From NCBI RefSeq assembly GCF_030687895.1, contig NZ_CP117452.1, positions 2,063,501-2,127,500 on the forward strand: a stretch of 64,000 bases of DNA, given 5' to 3'. The translations under genes and the position numbers were made by a program. This document shows, in pieces, positions 18,254-27,970 of this stretch (its first letter is position 1; each line of letters starts with the position of its first letter). The stretch is from Pseudomonas sp. FP198 (GTDB taxonomy: Bacteria; Pseudomonadota; Gammaproteobacteria; Pseudomonadales; Pseudomonadaceae). The notes below the pieces were generated by a model. It had not been told where the DNA came from. It saw nothing but the letters and a program-made list of their open reading frames with translations, and made no database searches.

Positions 18254-19774
18254 ATGAAAACGTCCCATGTTTCACTCCCACGGCCCGAGGACGAAAACCT
18301 TGGCGTCGGCGCGAATATGGCTTACGGCCTGCAACATGTGTTGACCATGTACGGCGGCATCGTCGCGGTGCCCTTGATCATCGGCCAGGCGGCCGGCTTG
18401 TCGCCGGCGGACATCGGCCTGCTGATCGCTGCGTCATTGTTCGCGGGAGGGCTGGCGACGTTGCTGCAAACGCTTGGCCTGCCGTTCTTTGGCTGCCAGC
18501 TGCCGCTGGTGCAGGGCGTTTCGTTCTCCGGCGTCGCGACCATGGTGGCGATCGTCGGAACCGGCGGGGAAGGGGGCTTCCAGGCCATCCTTGGCGCAGT
18601 AATCGCGGCGTCCCTGATCGGTTTGCTGATCACTCCGGTATTCTCGCGCATCACCCGGTTCTTCCCGCCACTGGTCACCGGCATCGTCATCACCACCATA
18701 GGCCTGACGCTGATGCCGGTGGCGGCGCGCTGGGCCATGGGCGGCAACAGCCACGCCGCGGATTTCGGCAGCATGGCGAACATCGGCCTGGCTGCGCTGA
18801 CCCTGGTACTGGTGCTGGTACTGAGCAAAATGGGCAGTGCGACGATTTCCCGCCTGTCGATCCTGCTGGCGATGGTCATCGGCACCGTCATCGCGGTATT
18901 CCTCGGCATGGCGGACTTTTCGTCCGTCAGCGAAGGCCCGATGTTCGGGTTCCCAACGCCGTTCCACTTCGGCATGCCGACTTTTCATATCGCCGCGATC
19001 CTGTCGATGTGCATCGTGATCATGGTGACGCTGGTGGAAACCTCCGCTGACATCCTGGCGGTGGGGGAAATCATCGACACCAAGGTCAATTCCCGCCGTC
19101 TGGGCAATGGTCTGCGAGCCGATATGCTGTCGAGCATGATCGCCCCGATCTTTGGCTCCTTCACCCAGAGTGCCTTTGCCCAGAACGTCGGGCTGGTGGC
19201 GGTGACCGGTATCAAGAGCCGTTTTGTCGTGGCGACTGGCGGGATATTCCTGGTGGTGCTCGGGCTGCTGCCGTTCATGGGGCGGGTGATCGCCGCCGTG
19301 CCGACCTCGGTGCTCGGTGGTGCTGGTATCGTGCTGTTCGGTACGGTTGCCGCCAGTGGTATCCGAACCCTGTCGAAGGTTGACTACCGCAACAACGTCA
19401 ACCTGATCATCGTCGCCACTTCCATTGGCTTCGGCATGATCCCGATCGCCGCACCGAACTTCTACGACCATTTCCCCAGCTGGTTCGCGACGATCTTCCA
19501 TTCGGGGATCAGTTCTTCGGCAATCATGGCGATTATCCTGAACCTGGCGTTCAACCATTTCACCACCGGCAACTCCGACCAGCAGTCGGTTTTTGCCGCC
19601 GGTACCGAGCGGGTGCTGCGCTACCAGGACCTGGCCGCACTGCGTGAAGGTGATTATTTCAGCGACGGAAAATTGCATGACTGCGACGGCAACGAGATTC
19701 CAGTGGTGGCGGAACCCGCTCACTCGCCGGAAGAGCACGGCCCGGTGCGGCTAAAGAGCAGCGAGCACGTCTGA
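18254..19774 (+). CDS. NCS2 nucleobase:cation symporter (xanthine/uric acid permease type)
   Basis: 506 aa, twelve to fourteen membrane segments. NAT/NCS2 landmarks: NMAYGLQHVLTMYGGIVAVP (Q-H motif in TM1), QGVSFSGVATMV, VTLVETSADILAVGEI (the Glu of TM8) and GSFTQSAFAQNVGLVAVTGI (NAT signature region, QNxG). The pattern suits xanthine or urate proton symport (XanP/UacT-like) rather than uracil. A hydrophilic C-terminal tail of about 50 residues follows. A palindromic operator precedes the gene and an intrinsic terminator follows it, so it is probably a single-gene unit. Confidence 0.9.
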   Translation: MKTSHVSLPRPEDENLGVGANMAYGLQHVLTMYGGIVAVPLIIGQAAGLSPADIGLLIAASLFAGGLATLLQTLGLPFFGCQLPLVQGVSFSGVATMVAIVGTGGEGGFQAILGAVIAASLIGLLITPVFSRITRFFPPLVTGIVITTIGLTLMPVAARWAMGGNSHAADFGSMANIGLAALTLVLVLVLSKMGSATISRLSILLAMVIGTVIAVFLGMADFSSVSEGPMFGFPTPFHFGMPTFHIAAILSMCIVIMVTLVETSADILAVGEIIDTKVNSRRLGNGLRADMLSSMIAPIFGSFTQSAFAQNVGLVAVTGIKSRFVVATGGIFLVVLGLLPFMGRVIAAVPTSVLGGAGIVLFGTVAASGIRTLSKVDYRNNVNLIIVATSIGFGMIPIAAPNFYDHFPSWFATIFHSGISSSAIMAIILNLAFNHFTTGNSDQQSVFAAGTERVLRYQDLAALREGDYFSDGKLHDCDGNEIPVVAEPAHSPEEHGPVRLKSSEHV

Positions 19775-19803
19775 TCTGGCGATCGCAAAGGAGTAAAAAA
19801 CAA

Positions 19804-19842
19804 AAGCAGCCGGTGATCATCGATCACCGGCTGCTTTTTTTA
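19804..19842. terminator. Bidirectional intrinsic terminator
   Basis: AGCAGCCGGTGAT / ATCACCGGCTGCT hairpin with a 13-bp stem, followed by seven T and flanked upstream by AAAAAACAAAA. It serves the permease and probably the convergent gene. Confidence 0.9.
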
Positions 19843-19857
19843 TTGCCTCTGAACGGA

Positions 19858-20226
19858 CTACCAGCGACCGTAATGGCCGCGCGGCGGGCCATAGTAATAG
19901 CCCCGTGGTGGCCCGTAATACACCGGCGCCGGGCGATAGTAGACCGGGTGCTCGATGTATACCGGTTGCGGCGCGTAATAGACCGGTGGCGGTTGTTGCA
20001 CATAGACAGGTTGTTGCACGTAGACCGGTTGTGGCTGGACATACACCGGTTGCTCGACATAAACCGGTCGGTCGCGGCTGATGAGCGCGGAGCCGACAAT
20101 GGCCGAGCCGACGATTGCACCAAACACCGCGGGACCCTCCCAACCACCGCGACCATGGGCGGATGCCTGGCCGGTGACCGCGAGTGCCCCCACGAGCAGG
20201 GCGATGATGGGAAGTTTGCGTTTCAT
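19858..20226 (-). CDS. Secreted Pro/Tyr/Val repeat protein, 122 aa
   Basis: N-terminal signal peptide (MKRKLPIIALLVGALAVTGQ ASA), then GRGGWEGPAVFGAIVGSAIV, a Gly-zipper-like stretch. From residue about 52 the rest is built from PVYV-type repeats: PVYVEQPVYVQPQPVYVQQP, PPVYYAPQPVYIEHPVYY, ending PPRGYYYGPPRGHYGRW. Similar glycine-zipper/PVYVQ small exported proteins are common in Pseudomonas, with unknown role; a cell-envelope structural or adhesive function is a guess. AGGAATCGCC precedes the ATG. Confidence 0.8.
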   Translation of the reverse strand: MKRKLPIIALLVGALAVTGQASAHGRGGWEGPAVFGAIVGSAIVGSALISRDRPVYVEQPVYVQPQPVYVQQPVYVQQPPPVYYAPQPVYIEHPVYYRPAPVYYGPPRGYYYGPPRGHYGRW

Positions 20227-20474
20227 GGCGATTCCTCGTTCCGGCCCCGGCGCCTGTGGCCTGCGACAGACCCGATTAGGGGCGCGGGGATACTTGCTCT
20301 GACAGCGATTTTCCCAGGATTTGCACCGCCGCTGGGTAAATATTGTGTAAGGTCTGTGGCTGATTTTTTTACAGCGGATGACGAGTCGCTGCGCTGCGCC
20401 CGAGGTCTGAGCATCGAACAGGACCGGTCGGTACGGCGATCGCGTTTATCCGAAAGTGTTTCAAGGAGACGAGC

Positions 20475-21293
20475 ATGCAGATGAACCCCAACAAAGACAC
20501 CCAGCTGTGCATGTCACTATCGGGGCGCCCGGGCAATTTCGGCCTGCGCTTTCATAATCACCTCTATGAACAACTGGGCTTGAACTTCTACTACAAGGCG
20601 TTCAGCAGCCGCGACCTGCCGGGTGCGGTGCGTGGCATTCGCGCCCTGGGCATCCGCGGATGCGGCGTGTCGATGCCGTTCAAGGAGGCCTGCATCGCCT
20701 TGGTCGATGAGTTGGATCCTTCCGCCGCCGCGATCCAGTCGATCAACACCATCGTCAACACCGACGGCCATTTGAAGGCCTATAACACCGACTATATTGC
20801 CGTCGCTCAATTGCTGCAGACCCATGCCGTACCCAAGGATTCGACTTTCGCCCTGCGTGGCAGCGGCGGCATGGCCAAGGCGGTCGCCAGTGCCTTGCGC
20901 GATGGCGGCTATAAAAATGGCCTGATCGTCGCCCGCAACGAAACCACCGGCCGAGCCCTGGCCGACTCCCTGGGATACGAATGGCAAGCCGAGCTGGGCG
21001 ATCGCCGGCCACAAATGCTGATCAACGTGACGCCGATCGGCATGACGGGCGGTCCTGAAGCGGACCACCTGGCGTTCGAGGCCAATGCTCTCGTGGCAGC
21101 CGAGACGGTATTCGACGTGGTGGCGATTCCTTCGGAAACGCCGTTGATCGTCCGGGCCCGGGCAGAAGGCAAGCGGGTCATCACCGGGCTGGAGGTGATC
21201 GCGATCCAGGCCTTGGAGCAGTTTGTGCTGTACACGGGCGTGCGGCCCAACCTGGAGCAATTCGACAAGGCCGTGGCTTTCGCCCGGTCCTGA
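20475..21293 (+). CDS. Shikimate 5-dehydrogenase-like protein (SDH-L type)
   Basis: 272 aa. The start MQMNPNKDTQLCMSLSGRPG and the segment ALGIRGCGVSMPFKEACIAL match the H. influenzae HI0607 (SDH-L) group rather than AroE proper. AYNTDYIAV, GSGGMAKAV (Rossmann) and LINVTPIGM are the shared shikimate-dehydrogenase motifs. The group has much weaker shikimate activity than AroE, and its natural substrate is uncertain. CAAGGAGACG precedes the ATG. The stop touches the stop of the convergent yceH gene. Confidence 0.88.
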   Translation: MQMNPNKDTQLCMSLSGRPGNFGLRFHNHLYEQLGLNFYYKAFSSRDLPGAVRGIRALGIRGCGVSMPFKEACIALVDELDPSAAAIQSINTIVNTDGHLKAYNTDYIAVAQLLQTHAVPKDSTFALRGSGGMAKAVASALRDGGYKNGLIVARNETTGRALADSLGYEWQAELGDRRPQMLINVTPIGMTGGPEADHLAFEANALVAAETVFDVVAIPSETPLIVRARAEGKRVITGLEVIAIQALEQFVLYTGVRPNLEQFDKAVAFARS

Positions 21294-21944
21294 TTACTCC
21301 AGGCGCGCCAGACGCTCCTCCAGCGCGGCGATCCGCGCTTCGAGTTCTTCAAGGCGTTCCATTGACACACCGCTGCCGGCGCCACCGCGTTCTACCGGGT
21401 GCTGGCGGGCGGCGAGGAGGGTCTCGATGTCCGCGGGGTCGCCCATGGCATGCATATAGCGGTCTTCACGCTGGCCGGCCTGGCGCGGCATCAGCAGCGC
21501 CAGGCCTCGGGCGATCAGGCGCTCGAGCTGGTGCACGACCTGCTCGGTGTCTTCGAAATCATGCATGCGGCCGCTGCGGGTCAGCAGTTCATTGACGGTC
21601 TGTGGGCCGCGCAGGAACAGCAACCCCATCAGGATCACCTGGGCCGGCACCAGCTCCAGCGCCTTGTCGACCCGGTGCTCCCAGCGGTCGGCGCGGCTGC
21701 CCATGACCAGCCGGGTAAAACCGCGGCCTTCCAGGGCCCGCAAGCTCTGGCCGACCTGGCCCGGATTGAGGTTCGTCACCGGTTCGCGACTGGTTTTCTG
21801 GTTGCAGGCCAGCACTAGCGCGTTGAGGGTGAGAGGGTAGGTCTCAGGGTTGGTGGCCTGTTTTTCGATCAGGGCGCCAAGGATGCGGATTTCCGTGCTG
21901 TTGAGCCGTGGTTCTTCGGCCTGGCTTTGTTCTTCGATGCTCAT
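21294..21944 (-). CDS. YceH-family protein (DUF480)
   Basis: 216 aa. Contains [39 protein letters not shown] and [20 protein letters not shown], typical of the DUF480 tandem winged-helix protein. A C-terminal coiled coil ([20 protein letters not shown]) ends the protein. Function is unknown; the fold suggests nucleic-acid binding. It is convergent with the preceding gene and the two coding regions are directly adjacent. Confidence 0.93.
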   Translation of the reverse strand: MSIEEQSQAEEPRLNSTEIRILGALIEKQATNPETYPLTLNALVLACNQKTSREPVTNLNPGQVGQSLRALEGRGFTRLVMGSRADRWEHRVDKALELVPAQVILMGLLFLRGPQTVNELLTRSGRMHDFEDTEQVVHQLERLIARGLALLMPRQAGQREDRYMHAMGDPADIETLLAARQHPVERGGAGSGVSMERLEELEARIAALEERLARLE

Positions 21945-22075
21945 TGCGCGTTTCCCTATGCCGTGGAAGCCGCCTAGCCTAATCCTTGCGTAATAAAAGA
22001 CAAGGAGCGCAACAAGCCGTGGCTATAATCGCCGACGTTTGATTTGTTTCCTCCTACCACCCGCATGAGATCGCC

Positions 22076-22585
22076 ATGACCATTTCCCTGTACGCCGCCT
22101 CCGTCCCGGTTTTCAAACAGATGCTCAACGCCCTGAGTGATGTGCTGAACAAGGCCGAAGCCCACGCCACCGCGAAAAACATCGATCCGAACGCTTTGCT
22201 GCAAGCACGCCTGTTCCCGGACATGTTCCCGCTGGTGCGTCAGGTGCAGATCGCCGTCGACTTCGCCAAGGGCGTGTCCGCGCGCCTGGCCGAGATCGAA
22301 GTGCCGAAATACGACGACAGCGAGACCACCTTCGCTGAGCTGCAAGCGCTGATCGCCAAGGTGCTGGCCTTCATCGACGGCATCAGCCCCGAGCAGATCG
22401 ATGGCAAGGAAGGCATTGAAATCGTCACCCGTCCGGGCACCCCGAAGGAAAAACGCTTCAGCGGTCAAACCTACCTGCTGACCTACGGCCTGCCGCAGTT
22501 CTTCTTCCATGTCACCACCACTTACGCACTGCTGCGTCACAACGGCGTGGAAGTAGGCAAGCGCGATTACATGGGCGCGTTCTAA
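22076..22585 (+). CDS. DUF1993 family protein
   Basis: 169 aa. MTISLYAASVPVFKQMLNAL, ARLFPDMFPLVRQVQIAVDF and TYGLPQFFFHVTTTYALLRH, then GVEVGKRDYMGAF at the end, are the DUF1993 pattern, a DinB-like four-helix bundle. Biochemical role unknown. Single gene with its own terminator. Confidence 0.93.
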   Translation: MTISLYAASVPVFKQMLNALSDVLNKAEAHATAKNIDPNALLQARLFPDMFPLVRQVQIAVDFAKGVSARLAEIEVPKYDDSETTFAELQALIAKVLAFIDGISPEQIDGKEGIEIVTRPGTPKEKRFSGQTYLLTYGLPQFFFHVTTTYALLRHNGVEVGKRDYMGAF

Positions 22586-22598
22586 ACCCGCGAGCATG

Positions 22599-22637
22599 AA
22601 AAAGCCCGGGACGGTGTGAGCCGTTCCGGGCTTTTTT
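22599..22637 (+). terminator. Intrinsic terminator after DUF1993 gene
   Basis: AAAAAGCCCGGGACGG...CCGTTCCGGGCTTTTTTG hairpin with a GC stem and six T. Confidence 0.9.
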
Positions 22638-22670
22638 GTGGCTGTCAGTTCCGCAGCGTCTGGTCCATCG

Positions 22671-22750
22671 CTATCGCGAGCAAGCTCGCTCCCACATGGT
22701 CCTTGCTACAAACATCAATCCAGTGTGGGAGCGAGCTTGCTCGCGATGAG
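22671..22750. repeat. REP inverted pair (BIME)
   Basis: Two REP units in opposite orientation, ATCGCGAGCAAGCTCGCTCC at 22672 and GGGAGCGAGCTTGCTCGCGA at 22726, separated by about 25 bases, between two convergent genes. Confidence 0.85.
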
Positions 22751-22771
22751 GACCGTACATCCACCACACAA

Positions 22772-24004
22772 TTACGCGGTGCGCCGCGCCCGCTCTTCTT
22801 CACCCAGGCAAGCCGCCGCCGTGAACAGCACATCCGTGGAGGAATTCAGCGCGGTTTCAGCGGAATCCTGCAGCACGCCGATGATGAACCCGACCGCGAC
22901 CACTTGCATGGCGATTTCGCTAGGGATGCCAAACAGGCTGCACGCCAGGGGAATCAACAGCAGCGAGCCGCCGGCGACCCCGGACGCGCCGCAGGCGCAG
23001 ATGGCGGCGACGACACTGAGCAGCACGGCCGTGGGCACATCCACGACGATGCCCAGGGTATGCACGGCCGCCAGCGTCAATACAGTGATAGTGATGGCTG
23101 CGCCGGCCATGTTGATGGTGGCGCCCAGCGGGATCGAGACCGAGTAGGTGTCTTCGTGCAGGCCGAGGCGCTTGCTCAGTTCCAGGTTCACGGGAATGTT
23201 CGCCGCCGAGCTGCGCGTGAAGAACGCGGTGATGCCGCTTTCACGCAGGCAGGTGAGCACCAGCGGGAAGGGGTTGCGACGCAGTTTCCAGAACACGATG
23301 AGCGGGTTGACCACCAATGCCACGAACAGCATGCAGCCGATCAGCACGGTTAACAGGTGCAGGTAACCGAGCAGCGCACCGAAGCCGGAGGTGGCCAGGG
23401 TCGAGGCCACCAGGCCGAAGATACCCAGCGGGGCGAAGCGGATGACCAGCCGCACAATCACGGTCACGCCATTGGACAAGTCTTCGAGTACGGTGCGCGT
23501 GGTTTCGCCAGCATGGCGAATGGCAATGCCCATGCCGATGGCCCAGGCCAGGATGCCGATGAAGTTACCGTCCATCAGCGCTCGAACGGGGTTGTCCACT
23601 ACGCTGAGCAACAGGCTCTGCAGCACTTCACTGATCCCGCCGGGCGCGGTAACGGCAACGTCCTGCGCGCTCAGCACCAGGCTCGAGGGAAACAGCGTGC
23701 TGGCGATGACCGCGACCACGGCCGCAGCGAAAGTGCCCAGCAGATAAAGGAAGAGGATCGGGCGGATATGGGTTTCCTGGCCGTGCTTATGGTTGGCGAT
23801 CGACGCCATGACCAGCACGAACACCAGGATCGGCGCCACGGCCTTGAGCGCCGACACAAAGACCTTGCCGATGAACGCCGTGGATTTCGCCACGTCAGGG
23901 GCCAGCCACGCCAGGACAATGCCAGCGATCAGGCCGATGACAATTTGCGTCACCAGGCTGGTGCGTTTGAAGCGGTGCATAAGGGAAGAGGACACAGCAG
24001 TCAT
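22772..24004 (-). CDS. sstT: Serine/threonine:sodium symporter SstT
   Basis: 410 aa of the DAACS family. [60 protein letters not shown] (the serine-rich hairpin substrate motif) and [20 protein letters not shown] are SstT-specific, as is [20 protein letters not shown]. It takes up serine and threonine with sodium. ATG at 24002-24004. Single gene; a REP pair lies 3' of it. Confidence 0.95.
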   Translation of the reverse strand: MTAVSSSLMHRFKRTSLVTQIVIGLIAGIVLAWLAPDVAKSTAFIGKVFVSALKAVAPILVFVLVMASIANHKHGQETHIRPILFLYLLGTFAAAVVAVIASTLFPSSLVLSAQDVAVTAPGGISEVLQSLLLSVVDNPVRALMDGNFIGILAWAIGMGIAIRHAGETTRTVLEDLSNGVTVIVRLVIRFAPLGIFGLVASTLATSGFGALLGYLHLLTVLIGCMLFVALVVNPLIVFWKLRRNPFPLVLTCLRESGITAFFTRSSAANIPVNLELSKRLGLHEDTYSVSIPLGATINMAGAAITITVLTLAAVHTLGIVVDVPTAVLLSVVAAICACGASGVAGGSLLLIPLACSLFGIPSEIAMQVVAVGFIIGVLQDSAETALNSSTDVLFTAAACLGEEERARRTA

Positions 24005-24284
24005 GACGGTATCTCTGATTTTTTATGTGCAACGGTCCGTCAATCAGGGCAACAAGCGGGCAGGCCGCATGATCGGGACCGAAAAGAGGGTGGAGCATTT
24101 GCAGGCCGCGGACTTTATCACAGCCCGGCGAAAAATCTGACGGACCTGTGACGATCCGTCACCTGCCTGTTTATCTGCGTTTTTCTGACGGCCCCAATCT
24201 GTTAGGCTTTGCCACTCTCACCTCATTTGTTTTCCAGCGGGCCCTTGGGCTAACGCTGGTGTCGTCGTTTTGTTGGAGTTCTGC

Positions 24285-25445
24285 ATGCTGTTGCCCATTT
24301 TCCTGTTGTCCGCCGCCGGCTTCACGGTGCTGACCACGGAATTCATCATTGTCGGCCTGTTGCCAGCCATCGCCCGGGATCTGCAAGTCACCATCCCTCA
24401 GGCTGGACTGCTGGTGACGTTGTTCGCATTTACTGTCGCGGCGTTCGGGCCGTTCCTGACCGCGTGGTTTGCCCGTGTCGAGCGGCGTCGGCTGTTTATC
24501 AGCGTGCTGGTGATGTTCGGCTTGGCCAACACTTTGGCGGCGCTGGCGCCGAACATCTGGGTCATGGCCATCGCCCGGTTGGTCCCGGCTTTGGGTCTGC
24601 CGGTATTCTGGGCGTTGGCCAGCGAAACCGCGGTGGACATCGTCGGGCCGCAGTTTGCCGGGCGAGCCATCGCGCGGATCGGCTTCGGTATCGTCTGTGC
24701 CACGGTATTCGGCATTCCGGTCGGCACGCTGATCTCCGACGCATTCGGCTGGCGCAGCGCTTTTGCGATCCTGGCGGTCATCGCGTTTGCCAAGGCGCTG
24801 CTGTTGTTTATCTACCTGCCGAAAACCAATCTGCACCAGCATCAAGTGAGCTTCCGCTCGCAATTCAAGATCCTGCGCAGCCCCCTGATGCAGGGGCATG
24901 TGCTGCTGTCGATCCTGGTATTCAGCGGCATGTTTACCGCCTATACCTATCTGGCGGATATCCTCGAGCGCCTGGCCGGGTTCGACGGTACGCTCGTGGG
25001 TTGGTGCCTGATGGGCTTCGGGGCCGTGGGCCTGCTCGGCAACTCCCTGGGTGGTCGCGCGGTAGACCGGCATCCGCTGATTGCCTCGATGGTGTTCTGC
25101 CTGTTCATGATCGGCGGCATGGTAGCCCTGGTGCCGAGCATTCATTCGACGCTGGGGTTGGCCGCCGCGATGGGTATCTGGGGCGTGACCCAGGCGGCGC
25201 TGTTCCTGGTCAGCCATGTGCGGCTGATGAAAGCAGCCCCCGAAGCGCCGGCGTTTGCTGCTTCGCTGAACATCGCCGGGGCCAACCTGGGTATTGGCCT
25301 TGGAGCGTTGGTGGGCGGTCGGGTCATCGATACCCTGGGCCTGGGGAGCGTCGGTTTCGCCGCGGCCGGATTCATCCTGGTATCGATCCTGCTGGCGCTG
25401 CTGCTGATGACGTTCAAGCCGCGCAATGCCTGCGCTGATTGCTAG
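24285..25445 (+). CDS. MFS transporter, DHA1 family
   Basis: 386 aa from ATG 24285 with GGAG eight bases upstream. Twelve membrane segments. TEFIIVGLLPAIARDLQVTI is the DHA1 opening and ARVERRRLFISVLVMFGLAN is the motif A loop. The pattern resembles arabinose/sugar or drug efflux proteins (AraJ/YdhP-like). Substrate unknown. Its stop overlaps the stop of the convergent nhaR by four bases. Confidence 0.85.
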   Translation: MLLPIFLLSAAGFTVLTTEFIIVGLLPAIARDLQVTIPQAGLLVTLFAFTVAAFGPFLTAWFARVERRRLFISVLVMFGLANTLAALAPNIWVMAIARLVPALGLPVFWALASETAVDIVGPQFAGRAIARIGFGIVCATVFGIPVGTLISDAFGWRSAFAILAVIAFAKALLLFIYLPKTNLHQHQVSFRSQFKILRSPLMQGHVLLSILVFSGMFTAYTYLADILERLAGFDGTLVGWCLMGFGAVGLLGNSLGGRAVDRHPLIASMVFCLFMIGGMVALVPSIHSTLGLAAAMGIWGVTQAALFLVSHVRLMKAAPEAPAFAASLNIAGANLGIGLGALVGGRVIDTLGLGSVGFAAAGFILVSILLALLLMTFKPRNACADC

Positions 25446-26338
25446 GCGCTGAACAGCTCGCGGCGTGCTCCTTCGGCAATCGCGACGATGCCTGGGTGGC
25501 TGACCTTGCGTTCCACGGAAATGGCGTAGAACGACTCGCTCACCGCCTCGGTCTGGCCGATAACCTGCACGCCATATTGTCGCTTGACCTCTTCGGCAAT
25601 CACGCTGGGACCGATAAAAATCCCGCTGCCTGACTGGCCGAATGCCTGCATCAACGCACTGTCGTCGAACTCGCCAACGATCCGCGGTTGGATCTGTTGT
25701 TCGGCGAACCAGCGTTGCAGGCGGCTGCGTACGACGGTTTCCGGTCCCGGGATCAGCAGCGGGGCGTCATGCAGGCCATGGGGAAAATCCTGCCCATGAC
25801 GATCGGCCAGCGCGGCGGTGGCAAAAAAGCTGATCCCGCATTCTCCAAGCTTCTGGCTGTAGCCCTTGATATCCAGATGAGTCGGCATCGGACTGTCGGA
25901 AATCACCAGGTCCAGGCGTTGGATCGCCAGGTCCGCCAGCAGCCGTTCGAGCTTGTCCTCGCGACAGGTGATACGTAGCGGCTCGCTCAATTCCATGGTC
26001 GGGGCCAGCAACCGATAGACGATGGACTTGGGCACGACATCCGCCACCCCGACCCGAAACAGCGTCTGCTGTTCGTTGGGCTGGGCGCGCAATATCAATT
26101 CCAGTTCACCACCGAGTTGGAACATGTGTTCGGCGTAAGGCAACGTCTGGCGGCCGGCTTCTGTCAGCTCCAACTGGCGCCCGACGCGCTGGAACAGTTT
26201 GATGTTGTAGGTCTGTTCGAACAGGGAGATCTGCCCGCTGATGGTTTGCGGGGTCAGGTTCAATTGCTCACAGGCGCGCACGATGCTGCCGGTTTTTGCC
26301 ACCACCCAGAAATAATGCAGCTGTCGATAATTGAGCAT
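25442..26338 (-). CDS. nhaR: LysR-family regulator NhaR
   Basis: 298 aa from ATG 26338. The HTH region MLNYRQLHYFWVVAKTGSIV, RACEQLNLTPQTISGQISLF is characteristic of NhaR, which activates the Na+/H+ antiporter gene nhaA in E. coli and other envelope genes. The ligand domain contains GVADVVPKSIVYRLLAP, FFATAALADRH and SGIFIGPSVIAEEVKRQYGV. No nhaA lies in this window, so the target is elsewhere. Upstream frame extension is not coding-like. Confidence 0.93.
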   Translation of the reverse strand: MLNYRQLHYFWVVAKTGSIVRACEQLNLTPQTISGQISLFEQTYNIKLFQRVGRQLELTEAGRQTLPYAEHMFQLGGELELILRAQPNEQQTLFRVGVADVVPKSIVYRLLAPTMELSEPLRITCREDKLERLLADLAIQRLDLVISDSPMPTHLDIKGYSQKLGECGISFFATAALADRHGQDFPHGLHDAPLLIPGPETVVRSRLQRWFAEQQIQPRIVGEFDDSALMQAFGQSGSGIFIGPSVIAEEVKRQYGVQVIGQTEAVSESFYAISVERKVSHPGIVAIAEGARRELFSA

Positions 26339-26473
26339 GGTTTTCGCCGATTCGTAAAAGCCGAAGTATAGCCGCTGAAAATACGAATTTTCCTGAAGTA
26401 TTACCCTCTCTAGAATGCCGGGCCATCGGTGAGCCATCTTTGTGCTCCGTCCATTTCTGAAGAGGCACTGTCC

Positions 26474-26737
26474 ATGACGTATAAATCCTTGGGTCTTGCA
26501 GCCTTCCTGTCGCTGTCTTCGATAGCGCTCGTGGGCTGTGAACAAGCGGAAAAGAGCGCCCAGCAGTTGGCCCAGCAACTTAAGGAACAAGCTGTCGAGA
26601 CGGCCAAGCAGGCAATCGACGATACTCACAAGGCTGCCGAGCAGGCCATCAGCGAGGCTACCGGTGGGCTGATAAGCCCCAAGAAAGAGCCGGAGAAAGA
26701 CGCTGAAGAATCCGAATCCTCCACCAAGACCATCTAA
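26474..26737 (+). CDS. Small lipoprotein with helical repeat tail, 87 aa
   Basis: ATG 26474. Signal peptide with lipobox: LAAFLSLSSIALVGC, the Cys being the lipidation site. The mature part is a charged amphipathic helix (EQAEKSAQQLAQQLKEQAVE, TAKQAIDDTHKAAEQAISEA), then an acidic tail KKEPEKDAEESESSTKTI. Probably a coiled-coil envelope lipoprotein; no family name known. It is divergent from nhaR and 28 bases ahead of terC in the same direction, so the two may be co-transcribed. Confidence 0.75.
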   Translation: MTYKSLGLAAFLSLSSIALVGCEQAEKSAQQLAQQLKEQAVETAKQAIDDTHKAAEQAISEATGGLISPKKEPEKDAEESESSTKTI

Positions 26738-26765
26738 CCCCGTCATATCGAGTCAGGACTGACCC

Positions 26766-27515
26766 ATGGATTATCTGTTACAGCTTGCCGCCAGCCCCAC
26801 CGCCTGGATTGCCTTGGCCACCCTGGTCGTCATGGAAATCGTGCTTGGCATCGACAACCTGATCTTCATTTCGATCTTGACCAACAAACTGCCCGAACAG
26901 CATCGCGCCAAGGCGCGGCGGATCGGTATCGGCATGGCGCTGATCCTGCGCCTGGGCCTGCTGAGCACCATCGCGTTCATTGTGCAGTTGACGGAACCGG
27001 TCATCGAAATCCTTGGCCAGGCCTTCTCCTGGAAGGACATGATCCTCATCGCCGGTGGCCTGTTCCTGTTGTGGAAGGCGACCACTGAGATCCATCACAG
27101 CATGGACCCGGCGCCGAACGATCCCAAGTCGGCCACGTCTGGCGTGACCCTCGGGTTCGCTGCTGCGATCAGTCAGATCCTGATGCTCGACCTGGTGTTT
27201 TCGATCGATAGCATCATTACCGCGGTGGGCATGACCGAACACTTGCCGATCATGATCATCGCCGTGGTGGTTTCGGTGCTGGTGATGCTGCTGGCCGCCG
27301 AGCCGTTGGCGAAGTTCATCAATGACAACCCCACCGTGGTCATGCTGGCCCTGGGCTTCCTGATCATGATCGGCATGACCCTGATCGCCGAAGGTTTCGG
27401 TGCCCATGTGCCCAAGGGTTACATCTACGCGGCCATGGCCTTCTCGGCGGCCATCGAGGTGTTGAACATGTTGTCCCGACGCGCCAGGGAGAAAGCGCTC
27501 GTCGACAAAGCCTGA
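26766..27515 (+). CDS. TerC-family membrane protein
   Basis: 249 aa, seven to eight membrane segments. The opening [20 protein letters not shown] and the mirrored [20 protein letters not shown] are the paired Asp-containing TerC motifs. TerC/Alx proteins are linked to manganese export and metal homeostasis. [14 protein letters not shown] closes the protein. A strong terminator follows. Confidence 0.93.
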   Translation: MDYLLQLAASPTAWIALATLVVMEIVLGIDNLIFISILTNKLPEQHRAKARRIGIGMALILRLGLLSTIAFIVQLTEPVIEILGQAFSWKDMILIAGGLFLLWKATTEIHHSMDPAPNDPKSATSGVTLGFAAAISQILMLDLVFSIDSIITAVGMTEHLPIMIIAVVVSVLVMLLAAEPLAKFINDNPTVVMLALGFLIMIGMTLIAEGFGAHVPKGYIYAAMAFSAAIEVLNMLSRRAREKALVDKA

Positions 27516-27528
27516 TACCAGGCAGACA

Positions 27529-27565
27529 AAAGCCGCCCGGGTCCAAGGCCCGGGCGGCTTTTTCA
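27529..27565 (+). terminator. Intrinsic terminator after terC-like gene
   Basis: AAAAGCCGCCCGGG...CCCGGGCGGCTTTTTC hairpin with a 10-bp GC stem and T-tract. Confidence 0.92.
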
Positions 27566-27580
27566 TGCGCGGCGATAATG

Positions 27581-27745
27581 TCAGTGTGCGGTGGCGTGGC
27601 GCCTGGCGGGTTTGGAAGGCTGTTTCGCTTGAGGGGGAGGTGCGTGGTGATGGCGCCGGGCGATCCGCAGGACGCCCCACAACATGGCCGTCGCTACGCT
27701 CAGCCAGCCAAATATCAGCATCAGAATAGTCGTCGTCAGGCTCAT
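27581..27745 (-). CDS. Small single-pass membrane protein, 54 aa
   Basis: ATG 27745 preceded by a near-perfect AAGGAGG ribosome binding site; this decides against the longer frame. MSLTTTILMLIFGWLSVATA MLWGVL is one membrane helix, followed by a basic His/Pro-rich cytoplasmic tail (RRHHHAPPPQAKQPSKPARR). Function unknown. Confidence 0.7.
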   Translation of the reverse strand: MSLTTTILMLIFGWLSVATAMLWGVLRIARRHHHAPPPQAKQPSKPARRHATAH

Positions 27746-27970
27746 CTGTGCCTCCTTCAGCCCGGACTCGGGCAATGCACTCATTACAATGGACAGTCTA
27801 GCCGCTCGAGTGTTACGAGCAGTCGATCGCCGGCGGTGGCGACGGATCGGTTCGTTCTATCGCGGTGGTGAAACTCTTGCTTGTGGCTATACCCAGGCGG
27901 GCGCGCACTTTATGATCGTCGGCCCAAGCCCGGCCCGGATGCCGGGTCTGCCTGAACAAGAGAGTCATTA

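Noticed and set aside
22671..22750. Inverted repeats as possible attachment or transposon ends.
   Set aside because: The sequence is the REP core found at several other places in the window, without target duplications or a transposase.
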